64,000 bases of DNA from Paludibacterium paludis (GTDB lineage: Bacteria; Pseudomonadota; Gammaproteobacteria; Burkholderiales; Chromobacteriaceae): the NCBI RefSeq assembly GCF_018802605.1, contig NZ_CP069161.1, positions 620,001 to 684,000 on the forward strand, written 5' to 3'. Below, in pieces: positions 33,401-42,300 of this stretch. Below the pieces are notes generated by a model. The model did not search any database. It was given only the letters and a program-made list of their open reading frames with translations, and was not told the origin of the DNA. How positions within the stretch are numbered: position 1 is the stretch's first letter; each line of letters begins with the position of its first letter. A program made the position numbers and the translations under genes.

Positions 33401-35235
33401 TTCAGCGCTTGTATCACCTTCATGACGTGCTGGAGGCGCATCGCGGGCGCCTTTACATGCTGTTGGCCGCGACCCTGTTCCTTTTTCTTTTCGTTGCGCT
33501 GCCCGCCAATCTGACGGGTCTGGAAGACAATGTGGACGGGATGAAGGGCTATCCCTGGTTCTATCTTGCCTTTGTCGGGGCGGCGGCGCTGGTCTACGGT
33601 GTGCTGTCTTATCTGGTGTACCGGGTGTTGCCTGGCGTGGGCCGATCCCTGGCTGTGCTGCTCGGTCTGGCTTTTCTGCTGGCGGCGCTGGTGTTCGCCT
33701 TTCTGTACCAGACCGACGCGGGGGTGCTCGACAACTTCGTGTTCTCCCGGCCGGCCGCCATGGCGCCGGGGTTGGCGAGCCTCGCCGCCGACACGGGGAT
33801 TCTGGCCGCTTCGCTGATCGTGGCATTCGCGCTGCTGGTGGCGTCTCCCGGCGCCGTCAGCAATTTGGCCGCTATCCTGGTGATCGGCAGTCTGCTGCTG
33901 AGCGGTTTCAGCCTGGCGTCGGTGAGCGAGCGCGCCAACCGCAAGTCGGAAACGGCCGGAGCCCGGGATACCAAGCTTTTTCATTACAGCAAGACGGGCA
34001 AAAACGTGTTGCTGGTGTTTCTTGACGGTTCCATGACCGGTTACATGCCCGACATCGTGGCGGCGGAGCCCGGCTTGCCCAAGCGCTTTGCCGGCTTTAC
34101 CTGGTACTCGAACGTTGTCTCGACGGGTAACCGCACCATCAATGGTTTGCCGGCTGTTTTCGGGGGATTCGACTATACGGTGTCGGCGGTCAATGCCCGG
34201 CCAGGAACCCTCAAGGACAAGGTCAGCAATGCCTACAGGATCTACGTCGAGAATTTCAGCCAGCATGGTTACCAGGTCCTGTATTCCGATCCCTTCTGGT
34301 TCGGTTTGCAGCGCAAGGGCGATTGCGAGTTGTTCAACGACCAATACGAAAAAACCGGACAGGCGACCTGCATCCACAGCATCGGCAAGTATCTGGGCGA
34401 TTTGAAAGAGCGTGCTCCGGGCGAGCCGTCGAGCTTTCTTGGCCTGGCCGGACAGTATCTCGCTGTGGCGTTGTACAAAATCGCGCCCAGCTCCTTGAGG
34501 CAGACGATTTATGGTGACGGCCGCTGGCTGGGATTGTCCTATTCCTGGAAAAAGAAACGGGACAAATACCTTGGCAACTACTTCAGTCTCGTTACGCTGG
34601 GTGAGCATTCCGATGCGGCCGCACCGCGCAATTCCTTCATTTTTCTCACCAACGAGATGACGCGAGCGACCCAGCATCTCGGACCCGAGTGTCTGCCCGA
34701 CCGGGCGCTGACGCCAGAGCATCCGGCGATCCGGCCGGTGGTGGAGAAATACGGCGCCGAGGATACGGCGGCCATTTACCAGACGACGCGTTGTGCCGTG
34801 TCATCGCTCGGCCGTTACATGGACTGGATGCGCGCGAACGGCGTTTACGACAATACCATGATCGTCATCGTCTCCGATCACGGTTGGGCATCGAACAACC
34901 CGCTGCTCAAGAACGTCAAGGATCAGCAACGCTACTCCATGTTCCAGAGCTTCCTCATGGTCAAGCCTTTCCAGGCGGGTGGCGAGGCGATGAAGGAATC
35001 AAAAACCTTCATTTCCAATGCCAATGTGCCAGGAATGATTTGCGAGGTGCTGGGTGGATGCCGGGATCGCGCAACAGGCAAGATCATTCGCGATGAGCCG
35101 CTCAAGGGCAGCGTGCGGTTGCACGAAACGCCGTGGCAGCCGACGGGGCAAACCCGCGACGCCTACGTCATCGATGCCCTGTATGAAGTCAGCGGCGACG
35201 TGACCCGCAACGACAGCTGGAAGCGTCTCCGATAA
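33391..35235 (+). CDS. Membrane-anchored sulfatase/alkaline-phosphatase-fold transferase
   Basis: 614 residues. About five N-terminal membrane segments (roughly 24-180) precede a periplasmic domain of the alkaline phosphatase superfamily: NVLLVFLDGSMTGY (metal Asp), the VVSTGNRTINGLPAV nucleophile region (Thr or Ser) and VIVSDHGWASNN (metal Asp/His). The topology recalls lipoteichoic-acid synthase, OpgB and phosphoethanolamine transferases. Role inferred: moving a phosphoryl- or phosphonyl-containing group onto a surface glycan or lipid on the outer face of the inner membrane. GTG start with GAGG upstream, inside the end of the YidC-like gene. Confidence 0.8.
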   Translation: MFLIQRLYHLHDVLEAHRGRLYMLLAATLFLFLFVALPANLTGLEDNVDGMKGYPWFYLAFVGAAALVYGVLSYLVYRVLPGVGRSLAVLLGLAFLLAALVFAFLYQTDAGVLDNFVFSRPAAMAPGLASLAADTGILAASLIVAFALLVASPGAVSNLAAILVIGSLLLSGFSLASVSERANRKSETAGARDTKLFHYSKTGKNVLLVFLDGSMTGYMPDIVAAEPGLPKRFAGFTWYSNVVSTGNRTINGLPAVFGGFDYTVSAVNARPGTLKDKVSNAYRIYVENFSQHGYQVLYSDPFWFGLQRKGDCELFNDQYEKTGQATCIHSIGKYLGDLKERAPGEPSSFLGLAGQYLAVALYKIAPSSLRQTIYGDGRWLGLSYSWKKKRDKYLGNYFSLVTLGEHSDAAAPRNSFIFLTNEMTRATQHLGPECLPDRALTPEHPAIRPVVEKYGAEDTAAIYQTTRCAVSSLGRYMDWMRANGVYDNTMIVIVSDHGWASNNPLLKNVKDQQRYSMFQSFLMVKPFQAGGEAMKESKTFISNANVPGMICEVLGGCRDRATGKIIRDEPLKGSVRLHETPWQPTGQTRDAYVIDALYEVSGDVTRNDSWKRLR

Positions 35236-35281
35236 TTCATGGCCAGGGGGCGTCCCCCGGGCCTGTCATCTGGAATGAACC

Positions 35282-36580
35282 ATGACCGCCGCCGTACCGT
35301 TCGACATCGCGCCAGAGGCGTTTCCGCTGATGCTGCTCTACCTGGATCCGGGGACCGGCAGCCTGCTGTTTTCCATTGTGATGGGGTTTGCGACAGCTTC
35401 GTTTTTTGTTGCCAAAGGCCTGTTCTACAAGCTGCGCGCCAGGCTTGGCATGGGCTCGGGAGCCGCCGGGGAGGATACGCCGGCCGGTCTGGCGATCTAC
35501 AGCGAGGGCCGGCAGTACGCGGCGCTGTTCCGGCCGATTCTCGCCGGGCTTGAACGACGCGGGATCCCCTGCCTGTACCTGAGCAGTGACAAGGACGATC
35601 CGCTGCTCGACGGCGGATTTTCGAATGTCAGCGCGCGATGCATCGGCCGTGGCCATGCCGCCTGGGGATATCTGAACACATTGCGCGCGGATGTGTGCCT
35701 GATGACGACGCCCGGTCTGGATGTCATGCAAATCAGGCGTTCGCGGCACGTGCGCCATTACAGCCATGTGATCCATTCCCCGACAGACAAGGCGTTCAAC
35801 CGGCCTTATTCCTTCGACTATTTCGATTCGGTATTCATTTGCGGACCCCACCAGCGACAGACGCTCGAGTATCTGGAGGCATTGCGCCGCACCCCGCGCA
35901 AAAGCCTGTTTTTGGCGGGGTGTGTCTATTACGACGAAATGTTGCCGGCGATCGGACGGCTCGCGCCACGATCCGATGGCGCGCCGGGCACGCGCGTGCT
36001 TGTCGCGCCGACCTGGGGAAAAAACGGACTCCTGTCCCGGTATGGCGCGCGGCTCGTCAGGCCGCTGCTGGAGGCCGGTTATCAGGTCGTGCTGCGTCCC
36101 CATCCGCAAAGCGCGCTGTCCGAGCCGGATCTGCTCAAGGCGCTGAAACGGGAGCTCGGGGATTCTCCCTTGCTGGAATGGGATGAACACCCCGATCCAC
36201 TGGCGGCCATGGCGGGCGCCGATCTGCTGATATCGGATATCTCCGGCATCGTATTTGATTTCGCTTTTCTGACCGAGAAGCCGGTGTTGACCGTTGCGTT
36301 CACCCCGGAAAAGCGCGGCTTCGAGGCCAACGATCTGCCTTACGAACCTTGGGAACTGCGTGTGCTGGACGAGATCGGCGGCAAGATCGGAGAAGAGGAT
36401 CTGGAGTGCCTGTCCGCTCTTGTCGAACGCGCGCTGTCGGATTCCGGCCGGAGAGCCTCGATCCGGGCGCTACGGGACGAGTACGTGGCGCATTTTGGTT
36501 CGAGCGCGGAGCATGTCGTGGACGGTCTGGCACGCCTGCTGACCAATGCTCCGCCCGAATCCGGTGTTCGGCCGGCCTGA
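35282..36580 (+). CDS. CDP-glycerol glycerophosphotransferase-like (TagF family) protein
   Basis: 432 residues. One N-terminal membrane segment (about 19-45) is followed by a GT-B-like domain with the TagF-family pattern: YSHVIHSPTDKAFNRPYSFDYFDSVFICGPHQ (about 160-191), LVAPTWGKNG (about 240-249), VLRPHPQS and the C-terminal DLLISDISGIVFDFAFL (about 314-330). Family members transfer CMP-activated alcohol phosphates onto a growing polymer. Next to pepM and a nucleotidyltransferase, it is the best candidate for transferring the CMP-activated phosphonate (inference). Its only upstream gap is 46 bases. Confidence 0.82.
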   Translation: MTAAVPFDIAPEAFPLMLLYLDPGTGSLLFSIVMGFATASFFVAKGLFYKLRARLGMGSGAAGEDTPAGLAIYSEGRQYAALFRPILAGLERRGIPCLYLSSDKDDPLLDGGFSNVSARCIGRGHAAWGYLNTLRADVCLMTTPGLDVMQIRRSRHVRHYSHVIHSPTDKAFNRPYSFDYFDSVFICGPHQRQTLEYLEALRRTPRKSLFLAGCVYYDEMLPAIGRLAPRSDGAPGTRVLVAPTWGKNGLLSRYGARLVRPLLEAGYQVVLRPHPQSALSEPDLLKALKRELGDSPLLEWDEHPDPLAAMAGADLLISDISGIVFDFAFLTEKPVLTVAFTPEKRGFEANDLPYEPWELRVLDEIGGKIGEEDLECLSALVERALSDSGRRASIRALRDEYVAHFGSSAEHVVDGLARLLTNAPPESGVRPA

Positions 36581-36607
36581 CGGTTTTTCCCGGCGAAGGA
36601 GCGACTA

Positions 36608-37228
36608 ATGAATCACTACCCGCTGTTTTTGGCGATGGCAACCGTCACCGTGCTGAGCCCGGGGCCGGGGGTGCTGTTTACCCTGACCAATTCACTGCGC
36701 TACGGTATGCGCGGCGCGCTGGGGGGCATTGCCGGCATCGCGCTTGGCGCGCTGGTGGTCGCCGCGATTTCCGCGACCAGCATTGGCGTTGTGCTGTCCA
36801 CCTCGCTGCTGGCGTTCACCATCATGAAATTCGTGGGCGCCGCGTACCTGGTGTATCTTGGCGTACGGATGTGGCTTCGGCCCGCGGTGCATCTGGAAGC
36901 GCTCGCCGTGGAGCGGGATCATCGCGGTGGTTTCTTCCGGCGCTGTGCCGAAGGATTGTCATTGCAACTGACCAACCCGAAGGCGATTTTCTTTTTCATT
37001 TCGATCTTTCCCCAGTTCATCGATGCCTCGTCACCCTATGTGCCGCAGTTTTCCCTGCTGGTGCTGACCTATAGCGGTCTGGTGATGCTGATCCATTATC
37101 TCTACGCCTGCACGGCGGAGCGCATGAAACGCTGGCTTCATTCTCCCCGCGGAGGCCGCGCGTTAAGCCGGCTGGGCGGAGCAACGTTCGTTGTATTCGG
37201 AGCGATGCTCGCTTCGGCTGGGCGCTGA
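36608..37228 (+). CDS. LysE/RhtB family exporter
   Basis: 206 residues with about six membrane segments and the family N-terminus (VTVLSPGPGVLFTLTNSLRYGMRGALGGIAG). LysE/RhtB proteins export amino acids and derivatives across the inner membrane. In this operon the cargo could be phosphonoalanine or a derived amino-phosphonate (inference). GGAG sits upstream of the ATG. Confidence 0.88.
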   Translation: MNHYPLFLAMATVTVLSPGPGVLFTLTNSLRYGMRGALGGIAGIALGALVVAAISATSIGVVLSTSLLAFTIMKFVGAAYLVYLGVRMWLRPAVHLEALAVERDHRGGFFRRCAEGLSLQLTNPKAIFFFISIFPQFIDASSPYVPQFSLLVLTYSGLVMLIHYLYACTAERMKRWLHSPRGGRALSRLGGATFVVFGAMLASAGR

Positions 37229-37253
37229 AGGATTACGGTCGCAGAGAAATTCA

Positions 37254-38447
37254 ATGGCTTTGGATCACACCGAAGGGCGCGCGCCTTCTGGACGCCGCGC
37301 ATTACTGGGCGCATGCTGGGCCCATGCGATTCATGACGGTCTGACGGATCTGATTTATGTGCTCTTGCCTGTCTGGCAGACTCAATTCGCCATCAGTTAC
37401 GCATTTGTCGGGGTCATGCGCGCCCTGTATTCGGGAACGATGGCCGGCTTGCAGCTGTCCGCGAGCCGACTGTCGCGACGCTTCGGACGCAAGCCTTTGC
37501 TGGTAGGCGGAATGGCGCTTGCCGGTCTGGCCTATGTGATCGCCGGATTATCGGGCGGGTTGGCCGGACTGTGCGTTGCCCTGATTCTTGGTGGAATGGG
37601 CGCGAGCACACAGCATCCCCTGGCATCCGCTCTGGTGGCCAATACTCATGAAGGAGCGGACGCGAAACGCGCGCTGGCGACGTACAATTTCGCCGGCGAT
37701 ATCGGCAAGATGGTCTTTCCTGCCGGGGTGGGGCTGGCGCTCGCCTGGCTGAGCTGGGGCCAGAGCGCCCTGCTTGTGGGCGCGCTGGCGCTGTTCGCCT
37801 CCCTCGCCCTGGCGCGCTGGCTGCCCGCGGAGGCTTCCGGGCCGGATGGCGTTGGCCGCCAGGCCGCGCCTTCGGCCGCGCCCGGGCGGTTTTCTCCGGG
37901 TTTTTGGGCTCTGCTGGCGGCCGGTTTCATCGACAGCGCGACGCGCATGGGCTTTTTGACGCTGTTGCCTTTTTTGTGTCGCGAGAATGGCGCAAAAACC
38001 GCGACGATCGGCCTTGCCATGGCGCTGGTCTTTCTGGGCGGAGGATTCGGCAAACTGGTTTGCGGTCATCTGGGAATTCGCTGGGGAACGGTAAAGACCG
38101 TTTGGTTCACCGAAACTTTCACGGCAGTCGGCATTCTTTGCGTGCTGTCGCTTCCTCTCGCGCCAGGGCTGGCGGTTTTGCCGCTGGTCGGCCTCATGCT
38201 TAACGGGACCTCCTCGGTGCTGTATGGTTCCGTGCCCGATCTGATCGACGCGCCGGGACGCGAGAAGGCGTTCGCGTTGTTTTACAGCGGCACGATAGGC
38301 GGCGGAGCCCTGTCTCCACTGCTGTTCGGCTGGCTGAGCGACCATGCCGGTTTGCATCTGGCCCTGGCCGCCGTGTCGGCGACCGTACTGCTGACCTTGC
38401 CGCTGATTTGGGCTTCGCGGCGCTACGGCGGTTTTTCCGCTGCGTAA
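37254..38447 (+). CDS. MFS transporter, fosmidomycin-resistance-like
   Basis: 397 residues, about 12 membrane segments. Near the start, ACWAHAIHDGLTDLIYVLLPVWQ and later GGMGASTQHPLASALVANT...YNFAGDIGKMVFP match the spacing seen in Fsr-type transporters (H-x3-D motif and GTGSSVFHPE-like segment), a group that exports the phosphonate fosmidomycin. ATG 37254 with AGAG upstream; an upstream in-frame TTG would run into lysE. As last gene of the phosphonate operon, it may export the product or confer self-protection (inference), though the next cluster starts 860 bases on. Confidence 0.78.
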   Translation: MALDHTEGRAPSGRRALLGACWAHAIHDGLTDLIYVLLPVWQTQFAISYAFVGVMRALYSGTMAGLQLSASRLSRRFGRKPLLVGGMALAGLAYVIAGLSGGLAGLCVALILGGMGASTQHPLASALVANTHEGADAKRALATYNFAGDIGKMVFPAGVGLALAWLSWGQSALLVGALALFASLALARWLPAEASGPDGVGRQAAPSAAPGRFSPGFWALLAAGFIDSATRMGFLTLLPFLCRENGAKTATIGLAMALVFLGGGFGKLVCGHLGIRWGTVKTVWFTETFTAVGILCVLSLPLAPGLAVLPLVGLMLNGTSSVLYGSVPDLIDAPGREKAFALFYSGTIGGGALSPLLFGWLSDHAGLHLALAAVSATVLLTLPLIWASRRYGGFSAA

Positions 38448-38873
38448 ATCCATTTTTTCACGATATCGCGGTCCGGCGGAGCCATTTCGCCGGTCAGGCT
38501 TCTTTTTGCATTCATCCCCCGGCGTTTTCCCGACTGAATGTTGCGCTGCGCTCTATTCGTACAGCGACAGTCACTGCCTTTATTTCGGCTGTGCGAAGGG
38601 TATGTAGTGGGAGGTTCTTTCTGCGAAGACTCGATTGCCACTGACGGTTCAAGCCGTATCCCACTGTGGCGCGCATGGCACAATTCTTTTCTCCACTACG
38701 GCTCCCCGACCTAAGGGTCAGGTATCGAGAACGGCTTCCGGCGCGGCTTTGACGTATATCAAGACAGTCAGGTCAATCGGGTATCTGTCACTTTGTACAG
38801 TATGAAAATTCACGGTACGTTTAATAATCAATCCCTGAGTTTTTTGCACTGTAACAGCGTGTGTTTATTTGTT

Positions 38874-38906
38874 ATTTATTTCAAATATTGTGTGTGAAAT
38901 AAATAC
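38874..38906. promoter_or_regulatory. Perfect 11-bp inverted repeat, possible operator
   Basis: TATTTATTTCA, 11 bases (AATATTGTGTG), TGAAATAAATA, about 110 bases upstream of the -35 candidate. A two-fold site of this size suits a dimeric regulator or an H-NS-like AT-rich target. No regulator was matched. Confidence 0.45.
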
Positions 38907-39015
38907 ATTTTTGCGAGTGAAGTAGGGCGATCGCAATGAGCCGTGCTGTGGTGATGGCGCGACTCCGGTTTCACTCCCTTCTCCGTGCCTGTTTTGCATT
39001 GCACAAAATAATCAT

Positions 39016-39045
39016 TTGACATTAATTTTCTGTCCGTGTCATGAT
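39016..39045 (+). promoter_or_regulatory. Candidate sigma-70 promoter of the biosynthetic cluster
   Basis: A perfect TTGACA -35, an 18-base spacer and CATGAT (4 of 6 at -10), the best housekeeping promoter in the 860-base gap. It predicts a leader of about 255 nt. Confidence 0.42.
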
Positions 39046-39308
39046 TTTTGTAAAAATTAGTGCAAATACTCTTCCAGGCTCAAAGGCGGCTGTCATGGCC
39101 GCCCGCTGCACAATCTGAATGCGGACGACAAAGCAAAATTAGCCGCCGCATACCAGGTTCGCGTCATGACGTTGTTTTGAATTGTTCTACTTGTATCGTT
39201 TTTTACACTTTTGTTTAAAACGGGGCTGGACACGGTAAGGATCGCTTTCTTCGGCGAGGCCGGGAAGTGGTTCGGGCAGAACAGACAGTCGCATGAATGG
39301 AGGTGCCT

Positions 39309-42300
39309 ATGAGCAAGGCGCAGCAGCGCGAGGCGGAGAAGCGGACATCGGATATCGCGATCGTGGGAATGGCGAGCCATTTTCCCGACGCGCCCACGCT
39401 GTACGATTTCTGGACCAACGTCGTCAACAAGAAAGATTCGATCGTCGATATCGATACCGTTAACGGCGACGAATACTGGCGGAAAAACGATTTTTATGAC
39501 CCGGACACCTCGGCCCGGGACAAAACCTACGGTTTCAAGGCGGGGTTCGTGCCGCCCATCGGATTCGACCCTGTCGAATTCAAGCTGCCGCCCCTGATGC
39601 TCGAATCGATCAGCACGGCGCAGCTGTTCGCCCTCTACGTGGCCAAGCAGGCAATGCGCGACGCCCGCCTGATCGGCGACGATCCCTTGCCGCATGACCG
39701 CGACCGGGTCGGCGTGATTCTTGGCGGCGCCGGCAACGGCAACACGTCGTTCTCCCTGGCTTCGCGCCAGCAGGCGCCTTACCTGAAAAAAGTCATGATC
39801 CGCGCAGGCTTGTCCGAAGAGGTCGCCGATGAGGTGATCGACCGGGTCAATCACCTGTACCTGGAGTGGAACGAGGATGCCTTTCCCGGCTTTCTGGGCA
39901 ACGTTGCCTGCGGACGCATCGCCAGTTATTTCGATCTTGGCGGTACCTCTTACATGGTCGATGCGGCCTGCGCGAGCAGCCTTGCGGCCATCAAGGCTGC
40001 CATCGGCGAATTGACCGACGGCAGTTGCGACATCGTGCTCACCGGCGGCGTGAACCTGGAAAACTCGGTGTTCTCCTTCCTGTGCTTCAGCAAGACACCC
40101 GCGCTCTCCAAAAGCAACCTGTCACGCCCGTTCGACAAAGCATCCGACGGAATGATGCTGGGCGACGGCGTCGGATTCCTGGTGCTCAAGCGTCTGGAGG
40201 ACGCCGAGCGCGACGGCGACCGTGTCTATGCGGTCATCAAGTCCTTGCAGGCGGCCAGCGACGGACGCGCCAAGAGCGTGTTCGCTCCGCGGCTGGAGGG
40301 GCAGGTCAAGGCCATGAAACGGGCCTACGAGCGGGCCGGCGTGACGCCGGTCGACATCCAGTTGGTGGAGGCGCACGGCACCGGAACCCAGTCCGGCGAC
40401 GATACCGAAATCCGCAGCCTGCGCACCGTTTACGAGGCCCATGGCGTGCCCGAGGGTTCGGTGGCGGTGGGCAGCATCAAGTCCCAGATCGGCCACACCC
40501 GCTGCGCGGCGGGTGCCGCATCCATGATGAAAGTGGCGCTTGGCCTGTACCACAAGGTTTTGCCGCCAACCCTCAATATCCGGCAACCCAGCGAAGAACT
40601 GGTTTACGCCGGCAGCCCCTTTTACGTCAATGTGGACAGCAGGCCGTGGCTGCGCAAAGTGACCGGCCAGCCTCGCCGGGCCGCCGTGAGCGCGTTTGGT
40701 TTTGGCGGCACCAACTATCACGCCATTCTCGAAGAGCATCAACCGGAGCCGCAGGGCGATTTTCGTCTTAACCGCCGGCCGGAAGTCGTGGTGTTCCACG
40801 CGCCGAGCCCCGATGCGCTTCTGGACGCCTGCGAAACCAAACTTTTCGCTTTCGGTGCCGAGGACGGACCCGCGGCGTTCCGGCGCTACCAGAGCGACAC
40901 CGCCTCGGCGGTCATCCCCGCGACCGATGCGCGCCTCGCCTTTGTGGCCGGCTCGGCGGACGATGCCGTGCGCCTGCTCGGGGAGGCGGCGCGCCAATTG
41001 CACGCGCGGAGGGACAGCGACTGGGAGCATCCGCAGGGGATCTACTACAAGGTTCGGGCCGCGGAGACCGACGGACGGATCGTGGCGTTGTTCCCGGGGC
41101 AAGGATCGCAATACGTCAACATGGGTCGCGACCTCGCCAACGATTATCCGGTGATGCGCCAGGCGTTCGAAGCGCTGGACGCCGTGGCGCATGAAACCGG
41201 AGCGCCGTTGATTTCGGACGCCGTGTTTCCCGCGCCGGCGTTCACCGACGAGGCGTCGCAGGCTCAAATGCAGGCGCTGACGCAAACGCGTGTCGCGCAG
41301 CCGGCGATCGGCGCGGTTAGCGCCGGTTATTTCCGGCTGCTCGGACAGATGGGGCTCAAGCCGGACTTCATGGCGGGACACAGCTACGGTGAAGTGACCG
41401 CGCTGTGGGCGGCCGGTGTGATGAGCGATCGCGATTACTGCGCGGTGTCCCTGGCGCGCGGAGCCGCGGCGGACTCCCCGGCCGCCGGCGCCGGCGAGGA
41501 TCCGGGCGCCATGCTGGCCGTATCGTTGAACGAGACGGACGCTGGCGACCTGCTGTCCCGTTTCAAGGATGTGATCATCGCCAACTACAACTCGCCCGAG
41601 CAGCTGGTGTTGGGCGGCGCGACCGCATCTATCCGCGAGGTGCGGGAACATCTCGAATCCCGCAAGGTGCGTTGCCAGATCCTGCCGGTCGCGGCCGCCT
41701 TCCACACGCCGTCGGTGCGCCACGCCTGCGCGCCGTTCAAGGCCGCCCTGGCCGGGATAGCGTTTCATTCGCCGGCGAGTGCGGTGTATTCCACCGCGAC
41801 GGGGGAGCGGCACAGCCAGAACCCGGATGCCATCAAGGATGCGCTGGTTTCTCAACTGATCAGCCCGGTGTATTTCAAGCAGACCATCGAGCGCATCCAT
41901 GACGATGGGGGGCGGATTTTTATCGAAATCGGTCCCAAGGGCACCCTTGGCAAGCTCGTGGCGAACATCCTGCAGGGCAAACCCCATTCCGTGATTTCGC
42001 TCAACCCGGGCGCCAATGGCGAAGAGGCGTTGCAGTTCAAACGGGCCGTCGCCAAGTTGCTGGTCGAGGGTGTGCACCTGACACCCCGCGATCCGCGCGC
42101 CGCCCCCCTGCCTGCCGTTGAGCAGGGCAAAAAAGCGATGACCTATACGATGAGCGGCGGCTTCTTCCTTTCCGACAGAGCGCGCCAGAGGCGCGAGCAT
42201 GCTTTCCGGGAGGATTTTCGGGTGGTCGAGGCCTTCATCGAGAGCCGGAGCGCCACCACTCAGCCGACGGCCGATCCGGCCTCAGTGACGGTGCCGCCGC

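Larger units (their letters stand above)
38448..39308. other. Long intergenic region upstream of the polyketide/NRPS cluster
   Basis: About 860 bases without a supported gene. The right half (about 38780-39080) is distinctly AT-rich. It holds an 11-bp inverted repeat (38874-38906) and a -35/-10 candidate (39016-39045) and leaves a leader of about 260 nt before the first biosynthetic gene. No mobile-element ends, tRNA or riboswitch were recognised. Confidence 0.65.
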
